Assembly (NCBI GenBank): GCA_963969595.1
Contig: OZ018415.1
Coordinates: 11,780,001-11,844,000 of the forward strand
Direction: 5' to 3'
DNA length: 64,000 nt
Source of the DNA: Neckera pumila
Taxonomy: Eukaryota; Streptophyta; Bryopsida; Hypnales; Neckeraceae
Below are positions 49,337 to 60,831 of this stretch, one piece after another. The notes beneath the pieces are model-generated. The model was not told where the DNA came from. It made no database searches and saw only the letters and a list, made by a program, of their open reading frames with translations. The number at the start of each line of letters is the position of its first letter. Position 1 is the first letter of the stretch. A program made the position numbers and the translations under genes.

Positions 49337-50027
49337 CCGTTTCGTACGGTTGAAGCAGCTATATCTGCATGTTTGGGGCGTTTCTCCTCTCGGGTCTCGA
49401 CCATTGGCAAAGCAAAGCCGAAGATCAAGGCTCTATGCAATAATCTATGCAATTGTATGCACTTCGTCTGCTAGTCGACATCTTTGAGAGATTCTTCAGA
49501 AGCTTCATTAGCAACTGGCCCCAGTAGTACAGTACGGCAGCATTGGGACGAGTCTCAAAACTGGAGCAACGAATCACGCAATCACGTTGACAATAGCAGA
49601 TGCCAAAAGGTGCGAATTTGGGGTGGGCACCTTTAGTCTTTCCAATTTCCATAGCTTCATCTACAATGCAACCCTGTAAGTTCACCCTCCCTGTGACTCA
49701 TTTTTCTAGGCAGACAGACAGACTGTTCAAGGAACCAACCTCGGCTAGCTGGAGCGCCTCTTCAACTTGAGCCTACGCTTTGACGGTAAGACTTTGGGCT
49801 GAATTTTGTCAAAATTGGACTTGCAATGAGGTTGACGATTTGAGTGGAGGAGTCGCTACTCGCTAGCTGTAGCTGCCTTGACATCCATCCCAGCAAGTTC
49901 GTTAGGAATGAATTCTGCCATGAATTTTGAAACCCTGAAACCCTAATTGATTCTATAGAGACCATGCACAGTGTTTAGTTGTGAAATTTAACATCCATGT
50001 AGGGTACTATTGACTTGGCAGTCAAGT
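49337..50027. promoter_or_regulatory. Upstream region of the PR-10-like gene
   Basis: About 690 bp between a MITE and the start codon, of fairly balanced composition. No unambiguous TATA box. Holds the promoter/5' UTR by position only. Confidence 0.35.
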
Positions 50028-51679
50028 ATGGGGACGCTGTTGTACCAGTGGGCTGCACGCGGGTGTGACAAAGAACGGTGCATGAAGGTCGCTCGAAACT
50101 CAGACCTTATTCTTCCGCAACTTCTGCCCCAATTCTTCCAGAAGTCTGAGCGTGTGGAAGGCGATGGCGGGGTCGGCACTGTCCGTCTCGTGACTCTTGG
50201 GCCTGGTAAGAATCATCCTTAGAGTTCCTTGGGTTGGGTAATTGGTAACTAGTTTTACATACTTGGGTCCTCAGAGAATCAAGCAGCACACGTTTTGGAG
50301 CAGCACTACAGGCCGCAGTATAGTTTACAGTGCACTCAATGTTTACTGCTGGAGAGGCTAAAGGACTAGGAAGTGGACTAGGTTTTGGAGAATAATCTTG
50401 AGTATGTGCAATCTCTCAATTTCGGTTCACTCCCTTCCATGGCTTTTTGTGATGTTCACCAGCCTCTGAACGCCATTTTCAGTGGACCTAATTCTCGGTG
50501 GTTGGTTTTGGAGCAGTTTAGAATACTTGCTTCTGTTGTGGTCATGTTGAAATTTTGTTAATCAAATGACACCGTTCCTCTAGAATTAGTGCCTATAAAC
50601 TGAGTGTGAATCCTTAAATAATGAAGCAGAGGAAATTTTGTCTAAGAGCTTATTGATTAAATTCCAGTTAGAATGAAAAGAAGGTTGTCGATTCTCGTCC
50701 CCCTTCATCGATTGGAGTTTCGTTTCTGAATTATCGATTGAAGAGAAAAATGTTTCCCTTGTTGCTGCTATGTGGGTAGACAGCATCCACTAGATCTCCG
50801 TGGTCTTGGATACCCTAAAGTGAACCTAATTCTGAGTGAGCTCAATTATCAGTATCATAACCCCAATTGTGATGTGCCGGTGATGATTCTATTCTCGGTG
50901 CATTAGGTAGGGGGCGTCAGAGCCGCATACTGGAGCAGTTTGTCAGCTTCTGTTTTTTCCTGCATTTGAGGGTAGCCATTCTAGGTTTTCTCAAAATATA
51001 AGGGGGGTGAACTACTTTTTGAGAATTTCTTTTCGTTGCTCTCTCCTTACAGCTCCCTTGCTCCCTCCTGATTTGTTTCACTCACGAAAGGCACGTCACA
51101 TTTCCTTTTTTGGTTTTCTCTCTTGACATGCCCCATGTGATGACCTGAGTTCAACCTTCTGTTTCAGATTCTCAACCTTACCGCTCATTAGTAAAGGGGC
51201 GTCAAATTTCCTTTCTTTCTCGGTTTTCTCTCTTGACAGGCCCAATGTGATAAGCAGAAAGAGTCCAAATTTCTTCTACTGTGAAAATTCGCACCCGCGA
51301 CGTACGCCCACTGTTCCTTCCATCCTCTGCCAGTGCGTCCCATGGATTCTTGTTGTGAATTCCTTCCAGTTGACTGGTTGTTGCATGTGAAGCCATAACG
51401 GGGGGCGTGGAGCGCGTGAACAAGGAGCGGGTGGTGGAGTACGACGAGGAGCGTGGCACGATGGCGTGGGAGCTGGTGGATGACCATCGGTACAGCACAC
51501 TTGTGATCCGCTTGCAGGTGCAGGAATGCTCCAATGGCACCGACTCCATCTTGCACTGGCAGATGGAGTACGAGACCCGGGAGCCTTCCGTCCTGCCGCC
51601 AGAGGACATCAAGAGGGTGCACTTTGAATCGATGAAGGCCATCCAGAACCAATGCGACACGCACCAAGACTGGCCTTGA
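50028..51679 (+). CDS. Bet v 1 / PR-10 / MLP-like ligand-binding protein
   Basis: Exons 50028-50205 and 51393-51679; one 1187-bp GT-AG intron that splits codon 60 in phase 1; joined 465 nt, 154 aa, the standard PR-10 length. PR-10 genes have a single intron at about codon 61-62, so the placement supports the join. The fold is a small START-like cavity protein that binds hydrophobic ligands, usually cytosolic; no signal peptide is seen. Exon 1 carries LILPQLLPQFF and the glycine-rich loop EGDGGVGTV (residues 44-52); exon 2 carries KERVVEYDEERGTMAWELVD and the last strands (ILHWQMEYE), but only a short C-terminal helix. The region between the N-terminal MGTLLYQW and residue 22 is divergent, with extra Cys residues. 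The acceptor (GTGAAG) lacks the CAG form but restores TLGPAITGG, as in relatives. Specific function (defence, allergen-like, enzyme) unknown. Confidence 0.85.
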
Positions 51680-52378
51680 TGATGGACTGCAAAATCAGAA
51701 CTGTCTCGAGGAAAACAGCACATCACATGGGGGAGGGAGTCCCGTAGGGACAAGGCAACGTGCACACTGGAGACTCTTTTCTATGTTGTGTATAAACAGG
51801 GATTCTCCTAAGCTTGGAACAACATTATCTGTAAGGAAATGCGCACCTATAATCGACACTAATTATAACTGAGTATAATTACTACTATTCAACATAAACG
51901 ATTTCAATCTGATCTTATTGGCGACTAAAACAGGAATCATCAATGGGAGTTTTTGTGTGCTGGAATCCTGTAGGTGCAAATAGTTCCTAGGTAGTTTGTA
52001 TCAATTGAATCGTTGGTTGCTGCAATTCTGTTGGTGCAACTATTTCCTAGTTATGTTGCATCTTTGAGAATTGTTGACGTCAGGGAAACGGGATCCGTTG
52101 CATAGGAGAATGGCACATTTGAGTAGAAACGACCCTGCCGGGAAATTAGAGATGATGTTGTCAGTATTTCATTACTAGAACGGATTGATTTCTGGAGGAG
52201 ATGGCAATTGTGCTGAAATGGATTGTTCATGTTGATACGATGATGGTATGGTGTGCCGCTGCTGCTTTCTGTAAATCCTCTAAAAATCAAAGAAACTAAT
52301 GAATCCATAGAGTTATTATCTCCCAGTTAACTTTGAAGTCTAGATTGTGTTTCAATTTTTATTCATCTTGTATATTAA
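51680..52378. other. 3' flank of PR-10-like gene, with a small tandem duplication
   Basis: 51965-52075 holds two units of about 60 bp sharing CTGT.GGTGCAA.TA.TTCCTAG and TTG.ATC. No gene. Confidence 0.5.
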
Positions 52379-52614
52379 TTGGAATGACAATTGGGCATGA
52401 TTGCATAATCACATTGGGTTGTCTTCTTTGTAACTACTAGGTTTAGATCCACCCTATCAAAAAGAGAGGATCAAAGACAAATGAGTACCTCAAGTGGTGC
52501 AAAAAACATTTTGATCCCTTCTTTTGTAAGGGTTGGACCTAAACCTCAATAATTAAGAAGAAGCTAATCCAATGTGATTAGATTGCATGCAATCAAACCT
52601 AATTGTCATTCCAA
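52379..52614. mobile_element. Foldback MITE with about 100-bp arms
   Basis: TTGGAATGACAATT at the left and AATTGTCATTCCAA at the right; arms also share GATTGCAT, TAATCACATTGG, GGTTTAG.TCCA.CC and AGAGGATCAAA/TTGATCCCTTC blocks. 236 bp, non-coding. Confidence 0.82.
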
Positions 52615-52766
52615 AAGTAGTAGAGGATGAAAAAAATTCAAATGCATTGGCTAGAATTAAAAGCAAACTAGGGACCAAAGAGAGGGTGACTTTCAAGATA
52701 ACTCTTATATATTGAGTTCAATATGAGTTGATATAAAATATGGTACTTGTTATGTACTGGATATAG

Positions 52767-53365
52767 TTAATCCATAAAGGACCATAAGGTCACCACATGG
52801 CTTTTGCAATTACATTTGTAGAAAATTGGATATGTTAACCTCTCTAACAGCTTGTGAATAGCAAAGAGACCATAGATTATTTATTTTGTTGAATCCATTA
52901 GTGCAATCCAATTGAGAAATGATCGTGTGCTATTTTTGGTGAATTTTTTGAGAAAAGAGAAGACACTTTGGGCCTTCACTTCACATCCTCATATCTCTTT
53001 TTCTACACTTCAAAATCATTTGGAAAAAATCACACATCAAAATCATGATGATATGTACCTATAGTAAACAATCAAAGTTTTTGGAGCCTTTGTGAGCATT
53101 TTGTTATCAAAATTTCCATTTCAGCATATATACAAAGTACTACTTAACCAAACATCTTTCATCAATCTTGTCATTGGTGGCATTTTTACAAAAATTGTGC
53201 AATTTTGTTGATCTTTTCTCCAAATGAAAGCTACATAAGTCTTCTTTCATTTCAATAGTGGCGATCATCAAATTATTCCACTCAAATGAGGAATTATATT
53301 TATTACAAGAGCTAGTTAAGAAAACAAGAGCTAAGCTCAAACACCCCTGGTCCCTTAGGGGTTAA
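52767..53365 (+). mobile_element. TTAA-bounded element, short subfamily
   Basis: TTAATCCATAAAGGACC at the left and GGTCCCTTAGGGGTTAA at the right, 599 bp, non-coding. Confidence 0.75.
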
Positions 53366-53619
53366 GATATGGATGCAACATTTCATAGCTAAGACAATGT
53401 AAATATATTCAACTTCAAATTTGAGCTAGTACGTGCTCAAAAAACCATCAATTCGATTACTTGAAAAGTGCAAAAAGATTGTATAGTAAAGTTTCAATAC
53501 TCCCAAGTTCACCTGTGAGCTTGACATTGTGATATTCTGTCTAAGCTAAAATTAATATTCTTTCTATGATGATTAGAAAGGTAGGGAAATTGTTTGCACC
53601 TTGACTGTTGGATATTAAA
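53366..53619. other. AT-rich spacer, no gene seen
   Basis: No supported feature. Confidence 0.45.
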
Positions 53620-54165
53620 TATTCCCTCTATCCCACTTATAACCTCCAAAAAGCTTCCCCACTAGGGATTAACTATAGTTTTAGTCTTTGTGCTAGTGAA
53701 ATATGCATTCAAAAATCAGTAATTCATCCTTTAGATTTAAGCAAAAATCACTTGCTTAGGCGCCATCATCTAGGCATCCAAAATCCATACAGAAAGTATT
53801 ATTTTTTAGCATAATTTGTAAATGTTGTCAACTCCATCAACAATAGGATTGTAGAAATATGTGCCAACCTAAATATCCACAACAAAGAAATCTAGTCCAC
53901 TTTGAGAACAAATCTTTATAGCGCCTAAGTGGTCACCAAATACATCGTCAATACTATTGTCTCAGGAAACACAACAAGTACAAGGTGCCTCATATGGGCA
54001 AGGCCAAGCTTTCTAGGAGAAAAATGCTCCTTGATTGCTTGACTTGCCCCCATGAGGTTGCCCAACCCTGCCAAAACTTACTCAAGATTCAAATTAGGAA
54101 TTGGAGCTTTTAGTAGGACAAGAATTTTGCCTGATTTGGAGGTTTTTAGTGGGACAGAGGGAATA
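53620..54165. mobile_element. Stowaway-like (Tc1/mariner-type) MITE
   Basis: Ends TATTCCCTCTATCCCACTTA and, inverted, AGTGGGACAGAGGGAATA resemble the Stowaway terminal consensus (CTCCCTCCGTCCCA), with TA at both boundaries. The inverted pair continues into ACCTCC / GGAGGT. 546 bp, larger than most Stowaways; no transposase. Confidence 0.75.
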
Positions 54166-54603
54166 GATATTTTGCAATGACTCTAAATTGTTCATTACAT
54201 AACTAGTATCTACATTTTTGATTGCTTTTGAAATGAATGTTGGAACATCCATACTTGTTCATCTGTATGGTACTAATCATATGGTACTAACTATACTTCT
54301 AATCATTGGGCTTGATACATTTTTATTTTGCTTTTTCTCAGCTAATAAAAGAAATTACAAAGCACCCAAATGTGAAAATTGGCATATTTTCTAAGTTCCA
54401 AAAAAACATTCAGATTTAACTATTTATGGGTCACTTTTGTCTTTTTTGTCTTTGCAATATTAATAGGCTATCACTTGATTTTAGGCTTTATTATACAGTC
54501 ATATTGCAAATGCAAATCAAATAAACATTGTAAAGAATTGTTTTTTTGATGCACATGACAAACAATAAAATTGACTTCTGGAAGAAATCCTATCTTAGGA
54601 TGG
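54166..54603. other. AT-rich spacer, no gene seen
   Basis: No supported feature. Confidence 0.45.
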
Positions 54604-55138
54604 CATTAGGAAAAATGGCAACCCTCAAAGGGGCTGCTTCCCTTTGAGGAGTTCCCCTCAGGGAGGTGCAGCTCCTTTGAGGGGAACGCCTCTGTTTTTG
54701 AACAGGGGGGTTCATTTTAAATAAAATTTAAAAATTCTTAATAATAATATATATATAATATAATATTATAATTATAATTAAAATAATTAAAATAATACAA
54801 ATTAATAATAATATAATAATATAAAAAATAAAAAATATTAAAATAATAATTAAAATAATAATAAAATAATAAAAATAAACTAATTCTCAAATTAGGAAGC
54901 TGATGTGGTCGCCATGGTGCCACATCAGATTCAAAAAAATAAAAAAATAAAAAAATAAACTATTTTTATGTTTTTTTAAATATTAAAATAAGGTTCAGTG
55001 CCAGTGTCAGGCGCTGTCCAGGCTCTCCCGTTCGCTAGAGGGGGATTTTTTTTTTTTTTTTTTTTTTTTTAAAATCAGTTGCTGTTCCCTTGTTCCCCTC
55101 ACTCACAGCCCCTTTGAGGGCTCCAATTCTTCCTAATG
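54604..55138. mobile_element. CATTAG-ended MITE, copy 3
   Basis: CATTAGGAAAAATGGCAACC at the left; CTTTGAGGGCTCC and TTCTTCCTAATG at the right. Interior has a TA/AAT-rich tract (54738-54880), a palindrome CTGATGTGG...CCACATCAG (54901-54928) and a T run of over 20 (55047-55070). Confidence 0.75.
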
Positions 55139-55302
55139 TATATTATTTCAATACAATAACAACATTGAACATACCACCTAAGCATACCACCTACTTTACA
55201 ATTTGAACATAGAATAAATAATTTTCTGAAATTCAATCATTAGAACATTATGCAAAGTATGATTTTGATGAATATATATTTTGAAATTATTAATTTCACT
55301 TG

Positions 55303-55866
55303 TTAACCCCTAAAGTCCCATTGTCCCCTCGGGGGACAAAATGAATTTTGGGCAGGCTCCTATAGCCTCAATATTCATCATGATTTTTTGAAATTTTTTG
55401 TAAAGATAGAAAAACTCATTAGCTTTCTGGGAATATAATTTTTATGTCAGTGTCCGGGAGCAAAAGTTATGGCACAAAAGGTCCTTTTTTTCTATGCGGT
55501 AGGCAGAAATCTCCTCATAAAAAAATAATTAAAAGATTTTAAAAATTTGTTTATCATAGATTGTAATTTTATCTATATGGGAAGCTTTGATTCATTCCAT
55601 TTGGATTTGTTATGTGAAAGTTATGGACAATCTTATTTTTTGGGCAAATAGAGCATCTTCTTGAAAAAATAACTTTTTCATTTCTAAATGCAATTTTCAC
55701 AATTTTTCAAAAAAAATTGTTTACAAGGCTAAGTTTGCTTGCTAAAATAATCTCACTATTAGGATGATAGTGTTTTAATCCCATCTTAGAGCTATTAACA
55801 ATTTAGTTTCTCTTCCAATCTTGGACCTACTTCTATTTAACAATTTTTAAAAGAATGACATCTGAT
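55303..55866 (+). mobile_element. Truncated TTAA element, left part
   Basis: TTAACCCCTAAAGTCCC then TGTCCCCTCGGGGGACA; close to 17592-18526 until about 55866, where similarity stops. Right end missing. Confidence 0.75.
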
Positions 55867-56193
55867 TTTCACCAATTCAAAAATCAATTGTTGAATAAGT
55901 AACTTGCATCAATAAATAAATCATCTTCCTACTTAAAATGACAAAAATCAAAGAGCATACCTTCTTTATATTACCTCTCTATCCAAATCTTCTTCTTTTT
56001 AATTAACAACCTTTTGGGCTTTACTTTTCAAATGAAGAGCAAGCTCATGCACACCTTTTTTCTGATTCACACTTGGGTTTTAAATGATTTGAATTTTTTT
56101 GAAGATTATCACATACTTAAGAAGAAAATTCTTTATCAGGAGGAATACAATAAATCACCCACAAACCGATTTTCTTCCCTTTTTCACTCAATT

Positions 56194-56820
56194 TCAAAAA
56201 ATACTCTCCAAATTGATCAAATGGACATAAACGGCTTGTAGTTTCTTCCAATTTTTTTGCAAACTAGGAAGAATGCTATATTTTTGAACTACCAAAACAT
56301 GAGTAGACAATTCAATAGACATTGAATCTAGAGATTTTAATCCAAGAGAATCAAATTTGAATCCCCCCTCATCAAATTTGATTCTCTGAGGAGTTGAATC
56401 TAAAATTTGATCCTCACTACTAGTAGGAGAAAATGATCTTCTTTCACCAAGTCCTTCACCTTTTTCTCCAATGCTCTGTATTATAGTCTTGTTCTCTATA
56501 ATTTCTCATGAAATTTTTTGCAGCGACTACAACCACCACAATTTTTGGTATTTTCTACATAGGTAAGAAACATTGACAAAAATCTAGAATATTATTTTTA
56601 CAACAACCATATTCATAAGACAATGTTCCTAAAGGTATATGGAAATGACAATGGCAGTCACAACAATTACAAAGGATTAGTTCATTTTTAGAGGGGGCAA
56701 TCTCTTGGCAACCACAAATAATGCCTCCATCCATGCATGTACACTTTGTCCAAGAAAGCTCCATAGCTTGCAAGTTGAGATCGATCCAAAAAAATTCTTC
56801 AACACCCGTTTGCACCTTTT
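56194..56820 (-). pseudogene. Decayed coding-like region, Cys-rich, unrecognised
   Basis: Two adjacent minus-strand frames read like protein rather than AT noise: 56555-56815 (Cys-rich, with CTCMDGGIICGC and CNCCDCHCHFH) and, after a frame change, 56194-56505 (103 codons without a stop; contains LGERRSFSPTSSED and LKSLDSMSIELS). No ATG opens the second frame, so it could be an exon or remnant. Cys/His spacing hints at a metal-binding domain, but I cannot assign a family. Confidence 0.3.
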
Positions 56821-57167
56821 TACAAATAGTTACAAAAGGGCCCTAAAAAATAAATCCACACAAGACAATTGATACAAGGAATTGTGCTCAAATGCTTATT
56901 CAACCAACTTTAGGTATAATTACCTTATAATTGATTGAAATGACTAATGTTTGCATAGAAACAAATCAAACATGGGTCATAAGTTTAGACTATGGATGCT
57001 CATAGACTCCAATTAGTTTGTTTTTTCATTTTTTATAAAGTGCCAAAGTGGCAATATAAAACGCTATAGTGGTGCTTTTAATTTCAACATTCATCCATAT
57101 ATTGGATAGAAAATATCAAGTTAGCACATAAAACATATCTATAATTCTATTTGCATCCACAATCTAG
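56821..57167. other. AT-rich spacer, no gene seen
   Basis: No supported feature. Confidence 0.45.
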
Positions 57168-57442
57168 CATTAGAAGAAATTTGAGGGGACTAAAGGGCTG
57201 TTTTAGGCCTGCTCCCCGGACACTGTTCCTTTGGCTGATCAGGAACATCCGCTGTCAGATTTTGAATTTTTTTTTTGAATTTTTTTTTGAAAATTCTAAT
57301 ATAAAAAAAGCAATTTTTTTTGTGACGTGGCAGTTGTTCTACCACATCACACAATAGCTATGAACTGCTGCAAGGCTGTTCCCCCGACCTTGGCAACTTA
57401 GGGAACTCACAGCCCTTCAAAGGAGCTGAAAAACATCTAGTG
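57168..57442. mobile_element. CATTAG-ended MITE, copy 4 (diverged)
   Basis: CATTAGAAGAAATTTGAGGG at the left and CAGCCCTTCAAAGGAGCTG...CATCTAGTG at the right; internal GTGACGTGGCA...ACCACATCAC palindrome as in copies 3 and 5. Confidence 0.6.
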
Positions 57443-58539
57443 TGATTTGATCCAATTTTTTTTTTTTTAATTTGAAATTTTCTATCAAGACACTTCACAA
57501 TTTGTTGTCATTTTTTAGCCAAATCATTGGGGGGGCAATCTAACACTAGAAAGCCAACTATAAAAGCCCTGACTCCAAGATAATGCTTTCATACTATAGT
57601 TAATCCATTGGCATAGTTCAACTAAATTTAGAATGTAGATGCAATTTGGAAATATATTTGTAAAGTAATATTAGATCACTAGATGCTGAAGGACATAGAC
57701 CTCCCAATGATTTGCATATAATATAAATAATAGATGCAAAACATTGTAAAGTCTTTTAATTTTTTTGTGAATATTTCCAAAATATTTTTTTTATAATTAA
57801 TTCTGAACTTTGAAATTTAAATAAATATGACAGTCATTCAAATAAGCATTTTCAACTTGATGCCGTTCACTACAAAATTCAAATGCATCCAATACTGAAT
57901 CATCATAAACAATACTATCATCACTAAGTAATATACATCTTCTAAGATTATGAACATTTTTTAATACTAATGACTAAGAAAATTAAAGCACTATTGAAAA
58001 AAGATGCTATAGATTGCCAATATAAAGAATAATATGTATCAAGTCATTTGCAAAGTGTAGGGGAAAGAAAGAACAAAAGCAACCCACTTCCGTTTTTTGA
58101 GACAAAGAGCACTATTTGTCTAATAAACAAGAACCTTTGGATATAATGCTATAGTTTGCCATGAACACAAGAAAGTCATTTGCGCAAAATTAGTATGTCA
58201 ACACAATATAAGGTGTCATTTGAAAAGATATCTTCTTTGTCCCACTATCTTAAAGTATATAAGAATTTCTAATCGTATAAAGAAATATAAATGATATATT
58301 TTACATAGTTGATTCTATAATTTTAGATTTTCAGCTAAGATTCCAAGAACATATATTGACTAGTGTTATGTGCAACCTACATATATTGGATAGTTTATAT
58401 GCTAAAAGACAAGGAAGAGGATAGATATAATTCATAAAGTTCAATATTTTTAGTCTTTAGTGAGCTCGGAAACCAACTTCCAAAGTTCCTAGCATATAAA
58501 ACAACATTAGATATCACTTTAGGTAGTACATTTCTCAAA
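57443..58539 (-). other. AT-rich region with short minus-strand coding-like stretches
   Basis: Open minus-strand runs at about 57795-57975 (includes RCILLSDDSIVYDDSVLDAF) and 58390-58545 (includes LPKVISNVVLYARNFGSWF) have protein-like composition but are separated by stops and lack recognised domains. They may be remnants of one element or gene spanning 56.2-59.0 kb. Confidence 0.25.
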
Positions 58540-58992
58540 TCAGAGTTGCACGTTCCAATAATTGTTCAAAATATGACTAATAAAACCATCACACTTGTCC
58601 CACAAAACCACAAAATATAAGACATAGCCCTCAAGAAGAAAGCAATTAAAAGTCTTATAGACAAAGACTACATCCAGGTACAAAAGCTCATAAATCAATG
58701 ATTTCTTAAGTACCTTCCTTCTTTCTGCCTTAAGTTGGGGAACTTGCACTAGAAAAAAATGAAGGATTTTGTGACTACAAAGAACAACTCGTTTTATAGT
58801 TGCATGGTATATTTGTAACAAGTGCGGAGAATTTGGAGACCTGCAATCGTTGTGGACAAGTTGCATATGGAATTGTAATTGCAAAAGATGACAAGATTGT
58901 TTCTCATCTGACAATCTACTTAGAACTTTGTCAATGCATTCTTCTGACATGGTTGCTTGTATGGTATTTGCTTCTATACAACTTGTTGGCAA
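58540..58992 (-). pseudogene. Unrecognised ORF, possible gene remnant
   Basis: A minus-strand ORF of up to 150 codons, the longest intergenic frame in the right half. The N-terminal half (SEECIDKVLSRLSDEKQSC, HLLQLQFHMQLVHNDCRSPN) looks protein-like; the C-terminal half is hydrophobic and Phe/Leu/Tyr-rich, as AT-rich noise would be. No domain recognised. Confidence 0.25.
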
Positions 58993-58995
58993 CTC

Positions 58996-59175
58996 CTTTT
59001 TGACTAATGCCTAAGTCATTTGCGACTAATGTATGACTTATTTGCGACTCATCTGTGACTTTATTGTGGCTTTTTGGTTACTTATTTGCGACTTGACTAT
59101 GACTTCATCACAATTTGTTTGTGATTTATTTGCGACTTGTTTGTGACTCACTTGCAATTTGTCTATGATTTGGAA
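58996..59175. repeat. Degenerate TTGCGACT / TGTGACTT repeat
   Basis: About a dozen copies of a 10-13 bp phrase alternating TTGCGACT and TATGACTT/TGTGACTT over 180 bp. TTTGCGACTAAAAC recurs at 60835, just beyond the MITE at 60521. Confidence 0.75.
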
Positions 59176-59277
59176 AATTTGTAGATTTTGTAGATTTCAA
59201 AATCTACAAATTGTAAAAATTTACAAACTATAGAATTCTATTGTACAAATCTTAAAGTTCATCCCCCCCCCCCCTGT

Positions 59278-60159
59278 TTAACCCTTAAAGGACCGTTTGT
59301 CCCCTCGGGAGACAATTTGAGTCCGGGCAGGTTCCGCTACTGTCTCAATTTTTAGTAATATTTTTTGGAATTTTTTGAGATTGTGTATTTTTGCAAGAGC
59401 TCTGTGAATATATAATTTATGTTTTAATTGATGCCCGAGAACAAAAGTTATGGCACAATAAGCAAAAATGGAGTTCGACGGGCAGCACAAAAAAAATCAC
59501 AGAAAGTCAAAGTATTTTTTTTTCAAATTTTTTTCTCAAAGATTATACTTTTGTCTACATGTGAAGCTTTGTTTCATTCAATTTAGATAAATAATGAGAA
59601 ACTTATGGACAATCTTAGTTTTCCGGGCAATCTAAGCATGTTCTTGAAAAAGTAACTTGTAGAATTCATTTTTGAATGCAATTTTTTAAAATTTTTCAGA
59701 AAAAATTGTAAAACAAGGTTAGAAATTCTTACTAGAACAATCTCAGTGTTGGGATTATTGTAATTCAATTCCATCTAAAAGCTATTAACAATCTATTTTT
59801 TCCTTCAATCTTGTACCCGCTTCTACTTAACAATTTTTTAAAGAGTGAAAATTAAGTGCTTTTTTTCCTAATTTTTTTTGTAGATTCTCAACTCAGTTAT
59901 TTAATATAAACAAGTAGAAAATCAAAATCACTAGTGCAAAAAATTTCAACTAAAAAGATTCAAAGCCAAAAAATCTAGTCAAGCAAGGTGCAAAAGAACT
60001 TGTCTTCTTCACTTTAAATGCATATATCTTACAATCTTAAGATCTTATGGTTGGATATGCAAAAATAAACAATTTTTAAAGTTCTTTTCTCTTTGCAATA
60101 GAAATGACAATTTTGAGTGGCTTTTGATAGGAAAATCACCTTGGTCCTTTAGGGGTTAA
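59278..60159 (+). mobile_element. TTAA-bounded MITE-like element, long subfamily
   Basis: TTAACCCTTAAAGGACCG followed by TGTCCCCTCGGGAGACA at the left; CTTGGTCCTTTAGGGGTTAA at the right; 882 bp. One of the best-preserved copies. A C run (59264-59274) lies just outside. Confidence 0.85.
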
Positions 60160-60520
60160 GATAATTCATTACATAAGAGTACAACAACTTACAAGTCTTA
60201 TATGTCAAAATTAATGATACTCTTGACAAATGATATGGAACAATTGATATAAGACAATTGGAAAATAACTTTGGAAACGACTATTAAATGACTACAAAAC
60301 CACTAGGAAACAACTACAAAACAATTCCTATCATTTTACAATTGGTTGCAATCATTTACTAATCATTATATGCTATTGCAAATTGACACAATGAATTCCA
60401 CAAAGTGTAGACTTGTCCAAATCAACAACTGTGATGAATATAGGATGGAGAATAACTCACATTCATTTTATATTTGAACTCTGATACAACTCTCATAATC
60501 CTATACTTCATTCTACAACT

Positions 60521-60831
60521 CATTAGGAAAAATTTCAGCCGTCTAGAAGGCCACTAAGGAATTGATTTACGGGACCCCTTTGGTGTAATTTCAGAATGAA
60601 TAAAAAAATATTTTTTCTTAAAAAAACATTTTTTTTGGAAATAAAAATATTAAAAAAATAAAAATCTGATGTGGCACTACTAGTGCCACGTCAGCATCCA
60701 ATATTTAAATATTAAAAAAATATTAAAAAATGAAAATAATTATTTTTTTATTTTTTTATTTTTTTTCCCATAATTGCACCGGGCGGGTGCAGAACTCGCG
60801 GCCTTTTGGAGGGCTGAAATTTTTCCTAATG
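60521..60831. mobile_element. CATTAG-ended MITE, copy 5 (best preserved)
   Basis: CATTAGGAAAAATTTCAGCC at the left and GGCTGAAATTTTTCCTAATG at the right are perfect complements of each other. 311 bp; central palindrome GATGTGGCACTACTAGTGCC with ACGTC. Non-coding. Confidence 0.88.

Noticed and set aside
51188..51765. Minus-strand ORFs of 159 and 187 codons at 51.2-51.8 kb
   Set aside because: They are antisense shadows of exon 2 of the PR-10-like gene, whose plus-strand frame has family motifs and an in-phase partner exon.
54738..54923. Tyr/Asn/Phe-rich ORF
   Set aside because: Low-complexity AAT/ATA translation inside a MITE.
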